DNA of 64,000 nucleotides, taken from NCBI RefSeq assembly GCF_900109265.1, contig NZ_FNZM01000005.1, positions 62,001 to 126,000 of the forward strand, in the 5' to 3' direction. A program made the translations under genes and the position numbers. The DNA is from Paraburkholderia tropica. Lineage in GTDB: Bacteria > Pseudomonadota > Gammaproteobacteria > Burkholderiales > Burkholderiaceae. Below are positions 48,599-56,695 of this stretch, one piece after another (positions within the stretch are counted from its first letter, which is position 1; each line of letters opens with the position of its first letter). The notes beneath the pieces are model-generated. The model searched no databases and was not told the DNA's origin. It worked only from the letters and a program-made list of their open reading frames with translations.

Positions 48599-50651
48599 AC
48601 CGGACCTCGGGTGCTTGCGCGTTCGAACGATTCGACAGCGCGGAGAGCAATGCAGGAATGTCGTCCTCGTGCGGCACGAACGGCGAGCGGTCGCGCGGCA
48701 CGCAGAACGCGCTGCGAATCAGGAAGCGGCGCGTGGCCACGTACAGGTTCTCGGGCACCTTCTGGCCGGTCGAGACGTAGTGCACCGGCAGCTTGTAGCG
48801 CAGGACCGTGTCGAGCGTGCTGCCGAGGTTGGTCGCCTCGTCGAGCTTGGTGAGGATGCAGCCGGTGAGCGGCGAGTTGTCCGGACCGCTCTGGTAGGCC
48901 TGCACGACTTCGTTGAGCGTGTCGCCGTGGTTGGTCGCCGAGAGCAGCAGAAGGCGCCGCACCGGACGGCCCGCGCCGCAGAGCATGGCGATCTGGTCGG
49001 CCACGGCGCGGTCGCGCTGGCTCATGCCGATCGTGTCGATCAGCACGATGTGCTTGTTCTTGAGTTCGGTGAGCGCGAGTTGCAGATCCGCGCCGTCGCG
49101 CACCGCGTGCACGGACACACCGAGGATCTTGCCGAAGATGCGCAGTTGCTCGTGGCCGCCGATCCGGTAGCTGTCGGTCGTGAGCAGCGCAACCTTGCTC
49201 GCGCCGAAGCGCATCACGCAGCGCGCGGCGAGCTTGGCCGTGGTCGTGGTCTTGCCGACGCCCGTCGGGCCCATCAGCGCGAACACGCCGCCGCGCTCCA
49301 TCAGCGCTTCTTCGTCTTCCAGCACGGGAAGATTCGATTCGAGCACCGACTGGAGCCATTCCATGCCGGCTTCCTCGGTCTCCACGTCCGGCAGGCGCTC
49401 GATCATCATCTTGACGAGCTGCGCCGAAAAACCGGCCGCGAAAAGCTGTTTGGTGAGCGCGCCCTGCACCGGGCTGCGGCGCTGGCGCTCGCCCCACAGC
49501 AGACCGGCGAACTGCTCTTCCATCATGCCGCGCATGGAGGCCAGTTCGTTCATCACCGTTTCGTTGACCACCTGCTCGATGCGCGCGCGAATCGCTTCGC
49601 TGACGGTCGCCGCCGTGGCGGACGACTTCGCGCCGTCTTCGTCGGGCGCGGGACCGGCGGCGTCGGCGCTCTGGCCGATGCTGCGGGCCGCGCGGCGCGC
49701 CGCGACGTGGGCGGCCTTGAGCGCCCAGTCGGGCTGCGTGGCGTCGACGTCGGCGGGATGCACGGGATCGGCGGTCGTGCCGAAGCCGCGCGCCATCGCG
49801 GCGGCGGGCGTGAGGCCCGGCGTGCGCGTGTCCTGGCCGTTCTGCTGGCTGGCGATGCGACGCGCGTGGTCGATCAGCCAGGGATTCGTTTCGGCCATCG
49901 TGCGCGGCGCGCCCGACTCCTGGAACGACTGCGGGAACGACTGCGACACCGCCTGTTCGAGCAGCGACGCGGCGTCGCGCGCCGACGTCTGGCTCGCAGC
50001 GGGCGCGGCCTTCAGCGTGCCGAAGGGCTGCGTGGTCTGCTGCGACTGCATGGCTTGCGCGGTCGGCGGCATCGTCGATTGCTGGGCGTGCTGGCCGGCG
50101 GCCGCACGCGACGCGGCGAACGGCTGCGCCGGGACTTCGGGCGCGTCGTTCGGAGCGGTCCTGGCTTGGATCGATTGCGCGAGCGAGACGCCTGCGTCGT
50201 CGCCGTTATCGGCGTCGGCGTGCTCGTCGGCGGCGGCTGCGGCAGCGGGGTCCGCGCCGACTTCCGGGCTCGCGCCGAACACCGACGAGAACACGTCCGG
50301 CACGCCGCTCGCGTAGGGATTGCCCGACACAGGCGTCGACGACGCAGCCGCAGGCAGCGCGAGACGCGCCGGCTTCTGCGCGAACGCGCCGCCGTTCTGC
50401 GACGGCGCACCGCCTTGCGACGACGAACCACCAAAGGGCAAACCGCCGAACGCCGCACCGAGGGCCGCTGCACCCGCCGCACCTTCCGCGGGCGCGATCG
50501 CCGCGAGGTCGCTGTCGGCGAGCGCGACGATCTCGACGCTGCCGTCGTCGAGCGTGCGGTTCGACAGCACGACGGCGTCCGCACCCAGCGCCTCGCGCAC
50601 GAGGCGCAAAGCGTCGCGGCTATTGCCACCGATGAATTTGCGAATGTTCAA
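48591..50651 (-). CDS. flhF: Flagellar SRP-like GTPase FlhF
   Basis: A 686-residue SRP-type GTPase that sets flagellar site and number. The conserved start is MNIRKFIGGNSRDALRLVREALG; the basic domain is followed by a ~350-residue Ala/Gln/Pro-rich linker, then the NG domain with P-loop GPTGVGKTTTTAKLA, LLTTDSYRIGGHEQLRIFG, LIDTIGMSQRD and TKLDEATNLGS. The start codon is TTG at 50651, the only start that keeps MNIRKF, with AGGGG upstream. It is cut off from flhA by a toxin–antitoxin module and by flhA's terminator, so it needs a promoter of its own. Confidence 0.95.
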   Translation of the reverse strand: MNIRKFIGGNSRDALRLVREALGADAVVLSNRTLDDGSVEIVALADSDLAAIAPAEGAAGAAALGAAFGGLPFGGSSSQGGAPSQNGGAFAQKPARLALPAAASSTPVSGNPYASGVPDVFSSVFGASPEVGADPAAAAAADEHADADNGDDAGVSLAQSIQARTAPNDAPEVPAQPFAASRAAAGQHAQQSTMPPTAQAMQSQQTTQPFGTLKAAPAASQTSARDAASLLEQAVSQSFPQSFQESGAPRTMAETNPWLIDHARRIASQQNGQDTRTPGLTPAAAMARGFGTTADPVHPADVDATQPDWALKAAHVAARRAARSIGQSADAAGPAPDEDGAKSSATAATVSEAIRARIEQVVNETVMNELASMRGMMEEQFAGLLWGERQRRSPVQGALTKQLFAAGFSAQLVKMMIERLPDVETEEAGMEWLQSVLESNLPVLEDEEALMERGGVFALMGPTGVGKTTTTAKLAARCVMRFGASKVALLTTDSYRIGGHEQLRIFGKILGVSVHAVRDGADLQLALTELKNKHIVLIDTIGMSQRDRAVADQIAMLCGAGRPVRRLLLLSATNHGDTLNEVVQAYQSGPDNSPLTGCILTKLDEATNLGSTLDTVLRYKLPVHYVSTGQKVPENLYVATRRFLIRSAFCVPRDRSPFVPHEDDIPALLSALSNRSNAQAPEVRFG

Positions 50652-51060
50652 GCTATGCCCCTGATTGAGGTGAGCGGCCTGGCGCCGCCGGTCGATTGCA
50701 CTGGATCACTGCGAGCCGCGCGTCGCGCATGCCCTTCTCCGATGTTGGAATTATTTCGAAGGTGAGCCTTCTACGATCGGTGGATCAGGACGGGGAAATG
50801 TGGGTAATTCGGGGGATGGGCCGCGGGCGCGGCGCACGGCGGGGTGCGCGGTGCATCGGACGACGGCGGTCGAGGGGGCGAGCGCGGCGTCGAGCGCGCG
50901 CCGAACGTGGCGAGAAGCTTGCCGACTCGCAGCGGGGGCGTCGCCGCACGGATGGATCGACCAAATAAGCGACTAACCATTTGACCTATAATCTGGTCGA
51001 TTGATCGGCGTCACTGGGCGCCGGGAGCATTTTATTCGCCGCGCTTCAGGAGTCCGTACG
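50652..51060. other. Divergent region between flhF and the antitoxin gene
   Basis: This 409-bp region has no credible gene. Its right end contains the toxin–antitoxin promoter (TATAAT at 50987–50992) inside an inverted repeat. The rest is GC-rich except around 50745–50765; it must contain the flhF promoter, but no convincing sigma-70, FliA or FlhDC site was found on the minus strand. Confidence 0.55.
50956..51001 (+). promoter_or_regulatory. Toxin–antitoxin promoter and operator
   Basis: TATAAT (50987–50992) lies between two arms of a perfect 8-bp inverted repeat, ATCGACCA (50956–50963) and TGGTCGAT (50994–51001). This layout suits autorepression by the antitoxin. The -35 is weak. Confidence 0.7.
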
Positions 51061-51303
51061 ATGGAAAGCATTCTGGCAAGAGCCTCGATAGGTATCAGCG
51101 AACTGAAGATGAATCCCATGGCTGCAATCGAGAAAGCCGACGGCCCCGTCGCCATCCTCAACCGCAACAAGCCGGTGGCCTACCTGATCCCCGCGAGCGA
51201 GTGGGAAGCCATCTGCGACCGGCTCGAAGACATCGAGCTGGCCGAACTCGTCCGCTCACGCAGCGGCGACGAAATCGTGAGCGTCAAGCTTGACGATCTA
51301 TGA
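51061..51303 (+). CDS. Phd/YefM (StbD-type) antitoxin
   Basis: An 80-residue antitoxin: SIGISELKMNPMAAIEKADGPVAILNRNKPVAYLIPASEWEAI is the Phd/YefM DNA-binding fold with the typical 'SISELK.NP…VAILN…P.AYL.P' signature; the acidic C-terminal half binds the toxin. AGGAG precedes the ATG. The coding sequence looks less GC-rich than the flanking flagellar genes. It overlaps the toxin gene by 14 bp. Confidence 0.92.
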   Translation: MESILARASIGISELKMNPMAAIEKADGPVAILNRNKPVAYLIPASEWEAICDRLEDIELAELVRSRSGDEIVSVKLDDL

Positions 51304-51580
51304 CCTGAAGTTCTTCAAGTCCGCGCTCAAGGAATGGCAGCATCTCGACGCCACCGTGCGCGAGCAGTTCCGCAAGAAACTGGCGGAGCGTCTGCGCGCG
51401 CCGCACGTTGAATCGGCGCGTCTCGCCGGGCTGCCGGATTGCTACAAGATCAAGCTCGTGGCCTCGGGCTACCGGCTCGTGTATCGCGTGATAGAGGGCG
51501 AACTCGTCGTGCTCGTGATTGCCGTCGGCAGGCGTGAAGCGCGCGAGGCGTACCGCAAGGCGCATACGCGTCTGCGCTGA
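51290..51580 (+). CDS. RelE/StbE-type mRNA interferase toxin
   Basis: A 96-residue RelE-superfamily toxin: IYDLKFFKSALKEWQHLDATVREQFRKKLAERLRAPHVESARLAGLPDCYKIKLVASGYRLVYRV matches StbE/RelE, with the basic RExxxxY-type C-terminus (GRREAREAYRKAHTRL). Such toxins cleave mRNA in the ribosomal A site. The start is TTG at 51290, inside the antitoxin gene, so translation is coupled; no in-frame ATG exists nearby. It is followed by flhA's terminator, which is convergent. Confidence 0.9.
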   Translation: MTIYDLKFFKSALKEWQHLDATVREQFRKKLAERLRAPHVESARLAGLPDCYKIKLVASGYRLVYRVIEGELVVLVIAVGRREAREAYRKAHTRLR

Positions 51581-51596
51581 ACCGCAGCCATGACGC

Positions 51597-51630
51597 AAAA
51601 AAGCCCGCCAGAAACCTCCCGGCGGGCTTT
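51597..51630 (-). terminator. Terminator of flhA (and convergent toxin gene)
   Basis: AAGCCCGCC (51601–51609) pairs with GGCGGGCTT (51621–51629); on the minus strand it is followed by T6 (complement of 51597–51602). It lies 26 bp past the flhA stop and should stop transcription before flhF. Confidence 0.88.
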
Positions 51631-51655
51631 CCAGAAATTCACTGCAAACTCACCC

Positions 51656-53755
51656 TCAGTTCGTCCCCACCACGTTCACCACGCGCACGTTGCGCGTATC
51701 GGGCACCTCGGCATACGAGAGCACCTTGAGCTGCGGCAAGCTGCGGCGCAGGAAGCGCGAGAGCATCGGACGCAGCGCATGCTGCACCAGCAGCACCGGC
51801 GACAAGCCCATCGCCTGCTGACGCTGCATCGCCGCTTCGGTCTGCGTAAGCAGCGTGTGCGCGAGGCCCGGTTCCAGGCCCGGATTCGGGCCCGAGGTCA
51901 GCGTCTGCGAGAGCACGCGCTCCAGATTCGCATCGAGCCCCATCACCTGCATGTCGCCGCTGCCCGGGAACCACTGCTGCGTGATCGCGCGGCCCAGCGA
52001 GATGCGCACCGCCGCCGTGAGATCGTGCGCGTCGGTCAAGCGCGGCGTGTGCTCGGAAAGCGATTCCATGATCGTGCGCATGTCGCGGATCGGCACGCCT
52101 TCTTCCAGCAGATTCTGCAGCACTTTCTGCAGCGTCGTGATCGACAGCACCTTCGGCACGAGGTCGTCCACGAGCGACGGCGTGTCTTTCTGCACGCGTT
52201 CGAGCAGCGACTGCACTTCGCGGCGGCCGAGCAGTTCGGCGGCATGCGTCACCACGAGGTGGTTCAGGTGAGTCGCCACCACGGTGCTCGAATCGACCAC
52301 CGTGTAGCCGAACACCTGCGCCTGTTCGCGCATGTTCGAATCGATCCAGATGGCGGGCAGCCCGAACGCCGGATCGGTGGTCGGCATGCCCGGCAGCACC
52401 GCGCTCACCTGACCCGGATTGATCGCGAGCCACTGGCCCGGGAACGCCTCACCGGTGCCCACTTCCACGCCCTTGAGCGCGATGCGGTAAGCGTTCGGAC
52501 GCAGTTCCAGGTTGTCGCGAATATGAATGACCGGCGGCAGGAAACCGATTTCCTGCGCGAACTTCTTGCGGATGCTCTTGATGCGCTTGAGCAGTTCGCC
52601 GTCGGTGTTCTTGTCGACGAGCGGAATGATGCGATAGCCCACTTCGAGACCGAGCGTATCGATGAGCGTGACGTCGTCCCAGCTCGCCTCGGTGTTCTCG
52701 ACCGGCGCGACGGCGGCCGGCGCGATATCCGCGAGCACGCTGCTCGCCTTCTTCGCCTCGGCGGCCTTCTTCATCACGCGGCCAAGCTGGATCGCGCCGC
52801 CGCCCAGCAGCAAGAACGCGAAGTGCGGCATGCCCGGAATCAGGCCCATCATCAGGATGATCGAACCCGTGATCAACAGCACGCGCGGATTCGTGAAGAG
52901 CTGGCCGGTCAGCTGCGTGCCGATGTCTTCGTTGGTCGCCACGCGCGAGACGATCACGCCGGCGGCCGTCGAGATCACGAGCGACGGGATCTGCGCGACG
53001 AGACCGTCACCGATCGTCAGCAGCGTGTAGGTCTCGCCCGCCGCCGCGAACGGCATGCCGTGCTGCACCACGCCGACGATCAGGCCGCCGATGATGTTGA
53101 TCGCCATGATCAGCAGACCGGCGATCGCATCGCCGCGCACGAACTTGCTCGCACCGTCCATCGAGCCGTAGAACTCGGCTTCCTGGGCGATTTCCGTACG
53201 GCGCTTGCGGGCGGCTTCTTCGTTGATGAGACCGGCGTTCAGATCGGCGTCGATCGCCATCTGCTTGCCGGGCATCGCGTCGAGCGTGAAGCGCGCCGAC
53301 ACTTCCGCGATACGGCCCGCGCCCTTCGTGATCACCATGAAGTTGATCACCATCAGGATCACGAACACCACGATACCCACGGCGAAGTTGCCGCCGACGA
53401 GGAAGTGGCCGAACGACTCGATCACCTGACCGGCCGCGCCGGGGCCGGTGTGGCCTTCGAGCAGCACGACGCGCGTGGACGCCACGTTCAGCGACAGGCG
53501 CAGCAGCGTGGAGAACAGCAGCACGCTCGGGAACGCCGCGAAATCGAGCGGCTTCATGGTGTACATGCTGACGAGCAGCACCATCACCGAAAGCGCGATA
53601 TTGAAGGTGAACAGCAGATCCAGCAGGAACGGCGGCAACGGCAGGATCATCATGCCGAGGATCATGCAGATCAGGATCGGCCCTGCCAGCGCGCGCAGAT
53701 TCGTGCTTTGCAGCACCTCCGGGCGCCGCGACAGGAAACCGGTGCGGGCGTTCAT
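51656..53755 (-). CDS. flhA: Flagellar export gate protein FlhA
   Basis: A 699-residue FlhA, export-gate platform and substrate receptor. The N-terminal eight-helix half includes the FHIPEP-type region (DADLNAGLINEEAARKRRTEIAQEAEFYGSMDGASKFVRGDAIAGLLI). The cytosolic C-terminal half contains AIWIDSNMREQAQVFGYTVVDSSTVVATHLNHLV and HAAELLGRREVQSLL. Its ATG overlaps the flhB stop by 4 bp; a terminator follows. Confidence 0.98.
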   Translation of the reverse strand: MNARTGFLSRRPEVLQSTNLRALAGPILICMILGMMILPLPPFLLDLLFTFNIALSVMVLLVSMYTMKPLDFAAFPSVLLFSTLLRLSLNVASTRVVLLEGHTGPGAAGQVIESFGHFLVGGNFAVGIVVFVILMVINFMVITKGAGRIAEVSARFTLDAMPGKQMAIDADLNAGLINEEAARKRRTEIAQEAEFYGSMDGASKFVRGDAIAGLLIMAINIIGGLIVGVVQHGMPFAAAGETYTLLTIGDGLVAQIPSLVISTAAGVIVSRVATNEDIGTQLTGQLFTNPRVLLITGSIILMMGLIPGMPHFAFLLLGGGAIQLGRVMKKAAEAKKASSVLADIAPAAVAPVENTEASWDDVTLIDTLGLEVGYRIIPLVDKNTDGELLKRIKSIRKKFAQEIGFLPPVIHIRDNLELRPNAYRIALKGVEVGTGEAFPGQWLAINPGQVSAVLPGMPTTDPAFGLPAIWIDSNMREQAQVFGYTVVDSSTVVATHLNHLVVTHAAELLGRREVQSLLERVQKDTPSLVDDLVPKVLSITTLQKVLQNLLEEGVPIRDMRTIMESLSEHTPRLTDAHDLTAAVRISLGRAITQQWFPGSGDMQVMGLDANLERVLSQTLTSGPNPGLEPGLAHTLLTQTEAAMQRQQAMGLSPVLLVQHALRPMLSRFLRRSLPQLKVLSYAEVPDTRNVRVVNVVGTN

Positions 53756-55038
53756 TCTGTTGCTCCTTCATTGCCGCCGCGCGCGGTGTCGGCGCGGCCT
53801 GCGGGGTTCGATGCGGTGGTGTTGGCGTTGCGCGCGGCGTCGGCGGCTGCGCGATCCTCGGGCGAGAGCGCGTCGTCGGCCTCTTCGGCGGCGTCGTCGT
53901 CGCTCACGGCGCCCTTGTCGAGGTCGGCCGGCACGTCGAGATCGGTCGGCGCCATCGGCACGTCGCCGCCGTGTTCGCGGAAGCGTTTGAGCTGATAGAC
54001 CCACGCGAGCACCTGCGCGACCGCGCCGTAGAGCGGGCCGGGAATCTCGCGGTTCAGATCGACGTTGTAATAGAGCGCGCGCGCCAGCGGCGGCGCTTCG
54101 AGCAGCGGCACATTGTGCTCGGTGGCCAGGTCGCGGATGCGCGCGGCCACGAGGTTAACGCCCTTGGCGATGACCTTCGGGGCGCGCATTTCGCCGTCGG
54201 TGTACTGGATCGCGACCGCGAAGTGCGTCGGGTTGGTCACCACCACGTCGGCCTTCGGAATCTGCGCCATCATGCGGCGGCGCGCCATCGCGCGCTGCTG
54301 CTGGCGAATGCGGCCCTTCACGTGCGGATCGCCTTCGTTCTCGCGATGCTCGCGCTTCACTTCTTCCTTCGTCATGCGCAGCTTGCGGTGATACGACCAG
54401 AGCTGATACGGCACGTCGAGGGCGGCCACCACGAACATACCCGCGACGGTCGTGCCGCAGCACACGGCGATCAGGTGAAACGCATCGGCGAACGCGCGCG
54501 GCGCGGGCTGCATCGCGAGGCCGAGAATCTCGTCGCGGCGATTCCAGACGGCCGAGCCGCCGATCGCGCCGACCATGATCGTCTTCACCATCGACATGCC
54601 GAGCTGGATCGGACCGTTGATCGAGAAGATGCGGCCGAGACCCGAAATCGGGTTCAGCCGGTCGAACTTCAATTCGAGCGACTTGGTGGAAAAGAGCCAG
54701 CCGCCGAGCGCCATCGGCGCGAGCAGCGCGGCCGCGCCCGTGAGCGCGAGCACCGGGAACAGCGCCATCAAGCCCTCGCGCGAGGCCACGCCGGCGCCCG
54801 TGAGCATGCGTTTGGTTTCGAAAGCGCTGTCGTGGTTGAACGTCAGCGCGCCGCGCAGCATCGCCTGCAAATGCTCGCCGATCGTGCCCGACAGCAGCCA
54901 GATGCCGAAGAATCCCGCCGACAGCAACGCGAACGTGGAAAGCTCCCGCGAACGCGCAACCTGCCCCTCCTCACGCGCCTTTTCGAGGCGCTTGGGAGTG
55001 GCTGATTCGGTTTTTTCGAGGTCGCTGTCCTCTGCCAC
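53752..55038 (-). CDS. flhB: Flagellar export switch protein FlhB
   Basis: A 428-residue FlhB. The family N-terminus is (M)AEDSDLEKTESATPKRLEKAREEGQVARSREL; four membrane helices follow; the autocleavage motif NPTH is at 269–272 (VVVTNPTHFAVAIQYTDGE). The C-terminal tail is longer than usual and acidic/Ala-rich (about 70 residues after the FREHG segment). Start is GTG at 55038 (complement of 55036–55038), supported by GGAG at 5 bp; an Arg-rich upstream extension is unlikely. FlhB switches export from hook to filament substrates when FliK contacts it. Confidence 0.97.
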   Translation of the reverse strand: MAEDSDLEKTESATPKRLEKAREEGQVARSRELSTFALLSAGFFGIWLLSGTIGEHLQAMLRGALTFNHDSAFETKRMLTGAGVASREGLMALFPVLALTGAAALLAPMALGGWLFSTKSLELKFDRLNPISGLGRIFSINGPIQLGMSMVKTIMVGAIGGSAVWNRRDEILGLAMQPAPRAFADAFHLIAVCCGTTVAGMFVVAALDVPYQLWSYHRKLRMTKEEVKREHRENEGDPHVKGRIRQQQRAMARRRMMAQIPKADVVVTNPTHFAVAIQYTDGEMRAPKVIAKGVNLVAARIRDLATEHNVPLLEAPPLARALYYNVDLNREIPGPLYGAVAQVLAWVYQLKRFREHGGDVPMAPTDLDVPADLDKGAVSDDDAAEEADDALSPEDRAAADAARNANTTASNPAGRADTARGGNEGATE

Positions 55039-55354
55039 GGATGCTCCGGTCGGCGCCGCGCGCGGTCCGCCACCCCAACGGTGACGGCGCACAGCCTTTT
55101 TCAGTGAGAGCGATTATTGCCGCGCGGAGCAAGCGGCGATTGGCGGAGTAAGGCGGTGAAACCGGGGTATTTCGCCGGATGGGCGGCCGGAACCGGCGCG
55201 GGAAGGCGCGCGGGCGGGTTTAGCGCGGGTTTGACGCGGGCGTGGTGGGTCGTCGCAATAATGAGGGAATGAACGGAATCGCCTCACGCCGCGTGGGGGC
55301 GGCGCGAGGCATTCGGGCGTTCAGGCATTCAGGGCGCTCAGGCGTTCAGAGCGC
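55039..55354. other. Region between flhB and the DUF3443 gene
   Basis: This 316-bp region has no gene. It contains an 11-bp three-copy repeat (55214–55246) and a 17-bp repeat array at its right end (55308–55357) that includes the DUF3443 stop. No clear flhB promoter or terminator is visible. Confidence 0.6.
55214..55246. repeat. Three-copy degenerate 11-bp tandem repeat upstream of flhB
   Basis: GCGGGTTTAGC, GCGGGTTTGAC, GCGGGCGTGGT in tandem. Confidence 0.75.
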
Positions 55355-55357
55355 TCA
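55308..55357. repeat. Three-copy 16/17-bp tandem repeat over the DUF3443 stop
   Basis: GGCATTCGGGCGTTCA, GGCATTCAGGGCGCTCA and GGCGTTCAGAGCGCTCA in tandem. The DUF3443 stop codon (complement of TCA at 55355–55357) is the last three bases of the array. Confidence 0.8.
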
Positions 55358-56695
55358 GAACGCAAAGTAAGGCGTTTGCGTGCCGCCGGTGGCGGTCTGG
55401 TCGTATCCGTAATAGACGTAGCGGCCGTAGAAGAACGGCAGACCGAGGTCGAGGTTCGCGTTCGAGCCGAACTCGCCCGCGAGATCGTTCGCGACGAAAT
55501 TGCTGCCGCTGCCGAGCAGGACCTGGGCGCTCACCACGTTGAAGTTCACGGTCGCCGACTTGTTGTTGAGATCGGTCAGCGTCGCCGAGAGCGCGAGCGG
55601 CGTGGACGGGCAATAGAAGGTGCCGAGATTGCCGCCGCACTGCGCGATCGAGCTGTCGTTGAAGAACAGGCCGTTCGAACCCGAATCGAGGAACGCCGCG
55701 AGCGAGCGCCCCTTGTAGTTGCCGACGACATCGCCCCACTGGTCGGTCGCGAAGCTCTGGCTGGCGCTCATCGTGTTGTTCGACTGCGTGCCGATGCCGA
55801 ACACCAGCGTGCCGGTCGCGCTGGCCTGGCCCGTCTGCGACACGGGGGCCATCTGCAGGATCACGCCGTTGTTGTCGGTCGCGAAGTGCGCGACGGGATT
55901 GGCGACCTGCGCGCTGGTCGCGACCGCGACGGTGCTGCAATTGGTGCCGCCCGGGCAACTGTAGTAGCTGCTGCTGTTGCTGATGTTGGTCGCGCAGCGC
56001 GAGCCGCAATCCCACGGCGCCACGCCGATGCCGATCAGCCCGTTCGCGCCCAGATCCTGCGTCGAGTTCTGCGAACTGCCGTAGCTCGCGCAGGCTTGCG
56101 GCACGCTGCTCGTGCTGAGGTCGCCGATCACCTGGATCGCAATGTTGCTGGCTTTTTCGCCGCCGATCGTCACGTCGGCGTTGCGCACCGTGCCCCACGT
56201 GTAGCCGTCGGCGAACGCCGTGCACTCGGCGAGCGTGCCGCCCGAGGACGCGGTCGTGAGCGGCAGCGCGCTCGTCATCGTGTTGTTGAGCGCGGAAGCG
56301 GCGATGCGCAGCCCGTACGACGCCGTATCGACCTGAACGTTGTTGATGGTCTGGCAGGTGCTCGTGCCGGCCGCGCACACCGTCACGCTGATGGTGGGAA
56401 TGTTCGGCATGTTGCCGGTGATGCCGGCATTGACCGTGACGCCCACGGTATTGGCGGCGCCGACGGCGATGGGCTGCTGCGTGGGGCCGGCGGGCAGTTG
56501 CGAGGTGTTGCCGGCGCTGCTGCTGCTCGAGTTGCTGTCCGATCCGCCGCCGCCGCCGCAGGCCGCGAGGTCCGCCGCGAGCGCGAAACACGCGGCCAGC
56601 AACGCGCCGCGGACGATGACGGGACTTTCGCGCAGGGCGCGTCCGACTGCCTTGGAGATGCCGATGGTGTACACGCGTCGTCTCCCGTTCGTCAT
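55355..56695 (-). CDS. DUF3443 lipoprotein with pepsin-like aspartic-protease motifs
   Basis: A 446-residue secreted protein. Residues 30–46 form a signal peptide ending in lipobox LAAC (Cys46), then a Gly/Ser linker, so a lipoprotein is expected. The body fits the DUF3443 family. It carries two Asp motifs in sequence contexts like pepsins: QVDTASYGL (Asp123) and FLDSGSNGLFF (Asp337), a psi-loop-like NGLIGIGVAP (218–227) after the first, and LGLPFFYGRYVYYGYD (417–432), which resembles the pepsin C-terminal 'ILGD.FL..YYVVFD'. Paired cysteines are frequent. Family function is not established. The ATG overlaps the upstream DUF2844 stop, so the two are coupled. Confidence 0.85.
   Translation of the reverse strand: MTNGRRRVYTIGISKAVGRALRESPVIVRGALLAACFALAADLAACGGGGGSDSNSSSSSAGNTSQLPAGPTQQPIAVGAANTVGVTVNAGITGNMPNIPTISVTVCAAGTSTCQTINNVQVDTASYGLRIAASALNNTMTSALPLTTASSGGTLAECTAFADGYTWGTVRNADVTIGGEKASNIAIQVIGDLSTSSVPQACASYGSSQNSTQDLGANGLIGIGVAPWDCGSRCATNISNSSSYYSCPGGTNCSTVAVATSAQVANPVAHFATDNNGVILQMAPVSQTGQASATGTLVFGIGTQSNNTMSASQSFATDQWGDVVGNYKGRSLAAFLDSGSNGLFFNDSSIAQCGGNLGTFYCPSTPLALSATLTDLNNKSATVNFNVVSAQVLLGSGSNFVANDLAGEFGSNANLDLGLPFFYGRYVYYGYDQTATGGTQTPYFAF

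Noticed and set aside
50652..50950. FlhDC box or FliA promoter for flhF
   Set aside because: No TAG[CG][CG]…CTATTC or TAAA-N15-GCCG pattern on the minus strand; the flhF promoter remains unidentified.
55039..55200. FlhDC box upstream of flhB
   Set aside because: A GAAATACC half-like sequence occurs but has no matching second half at the right spacing.
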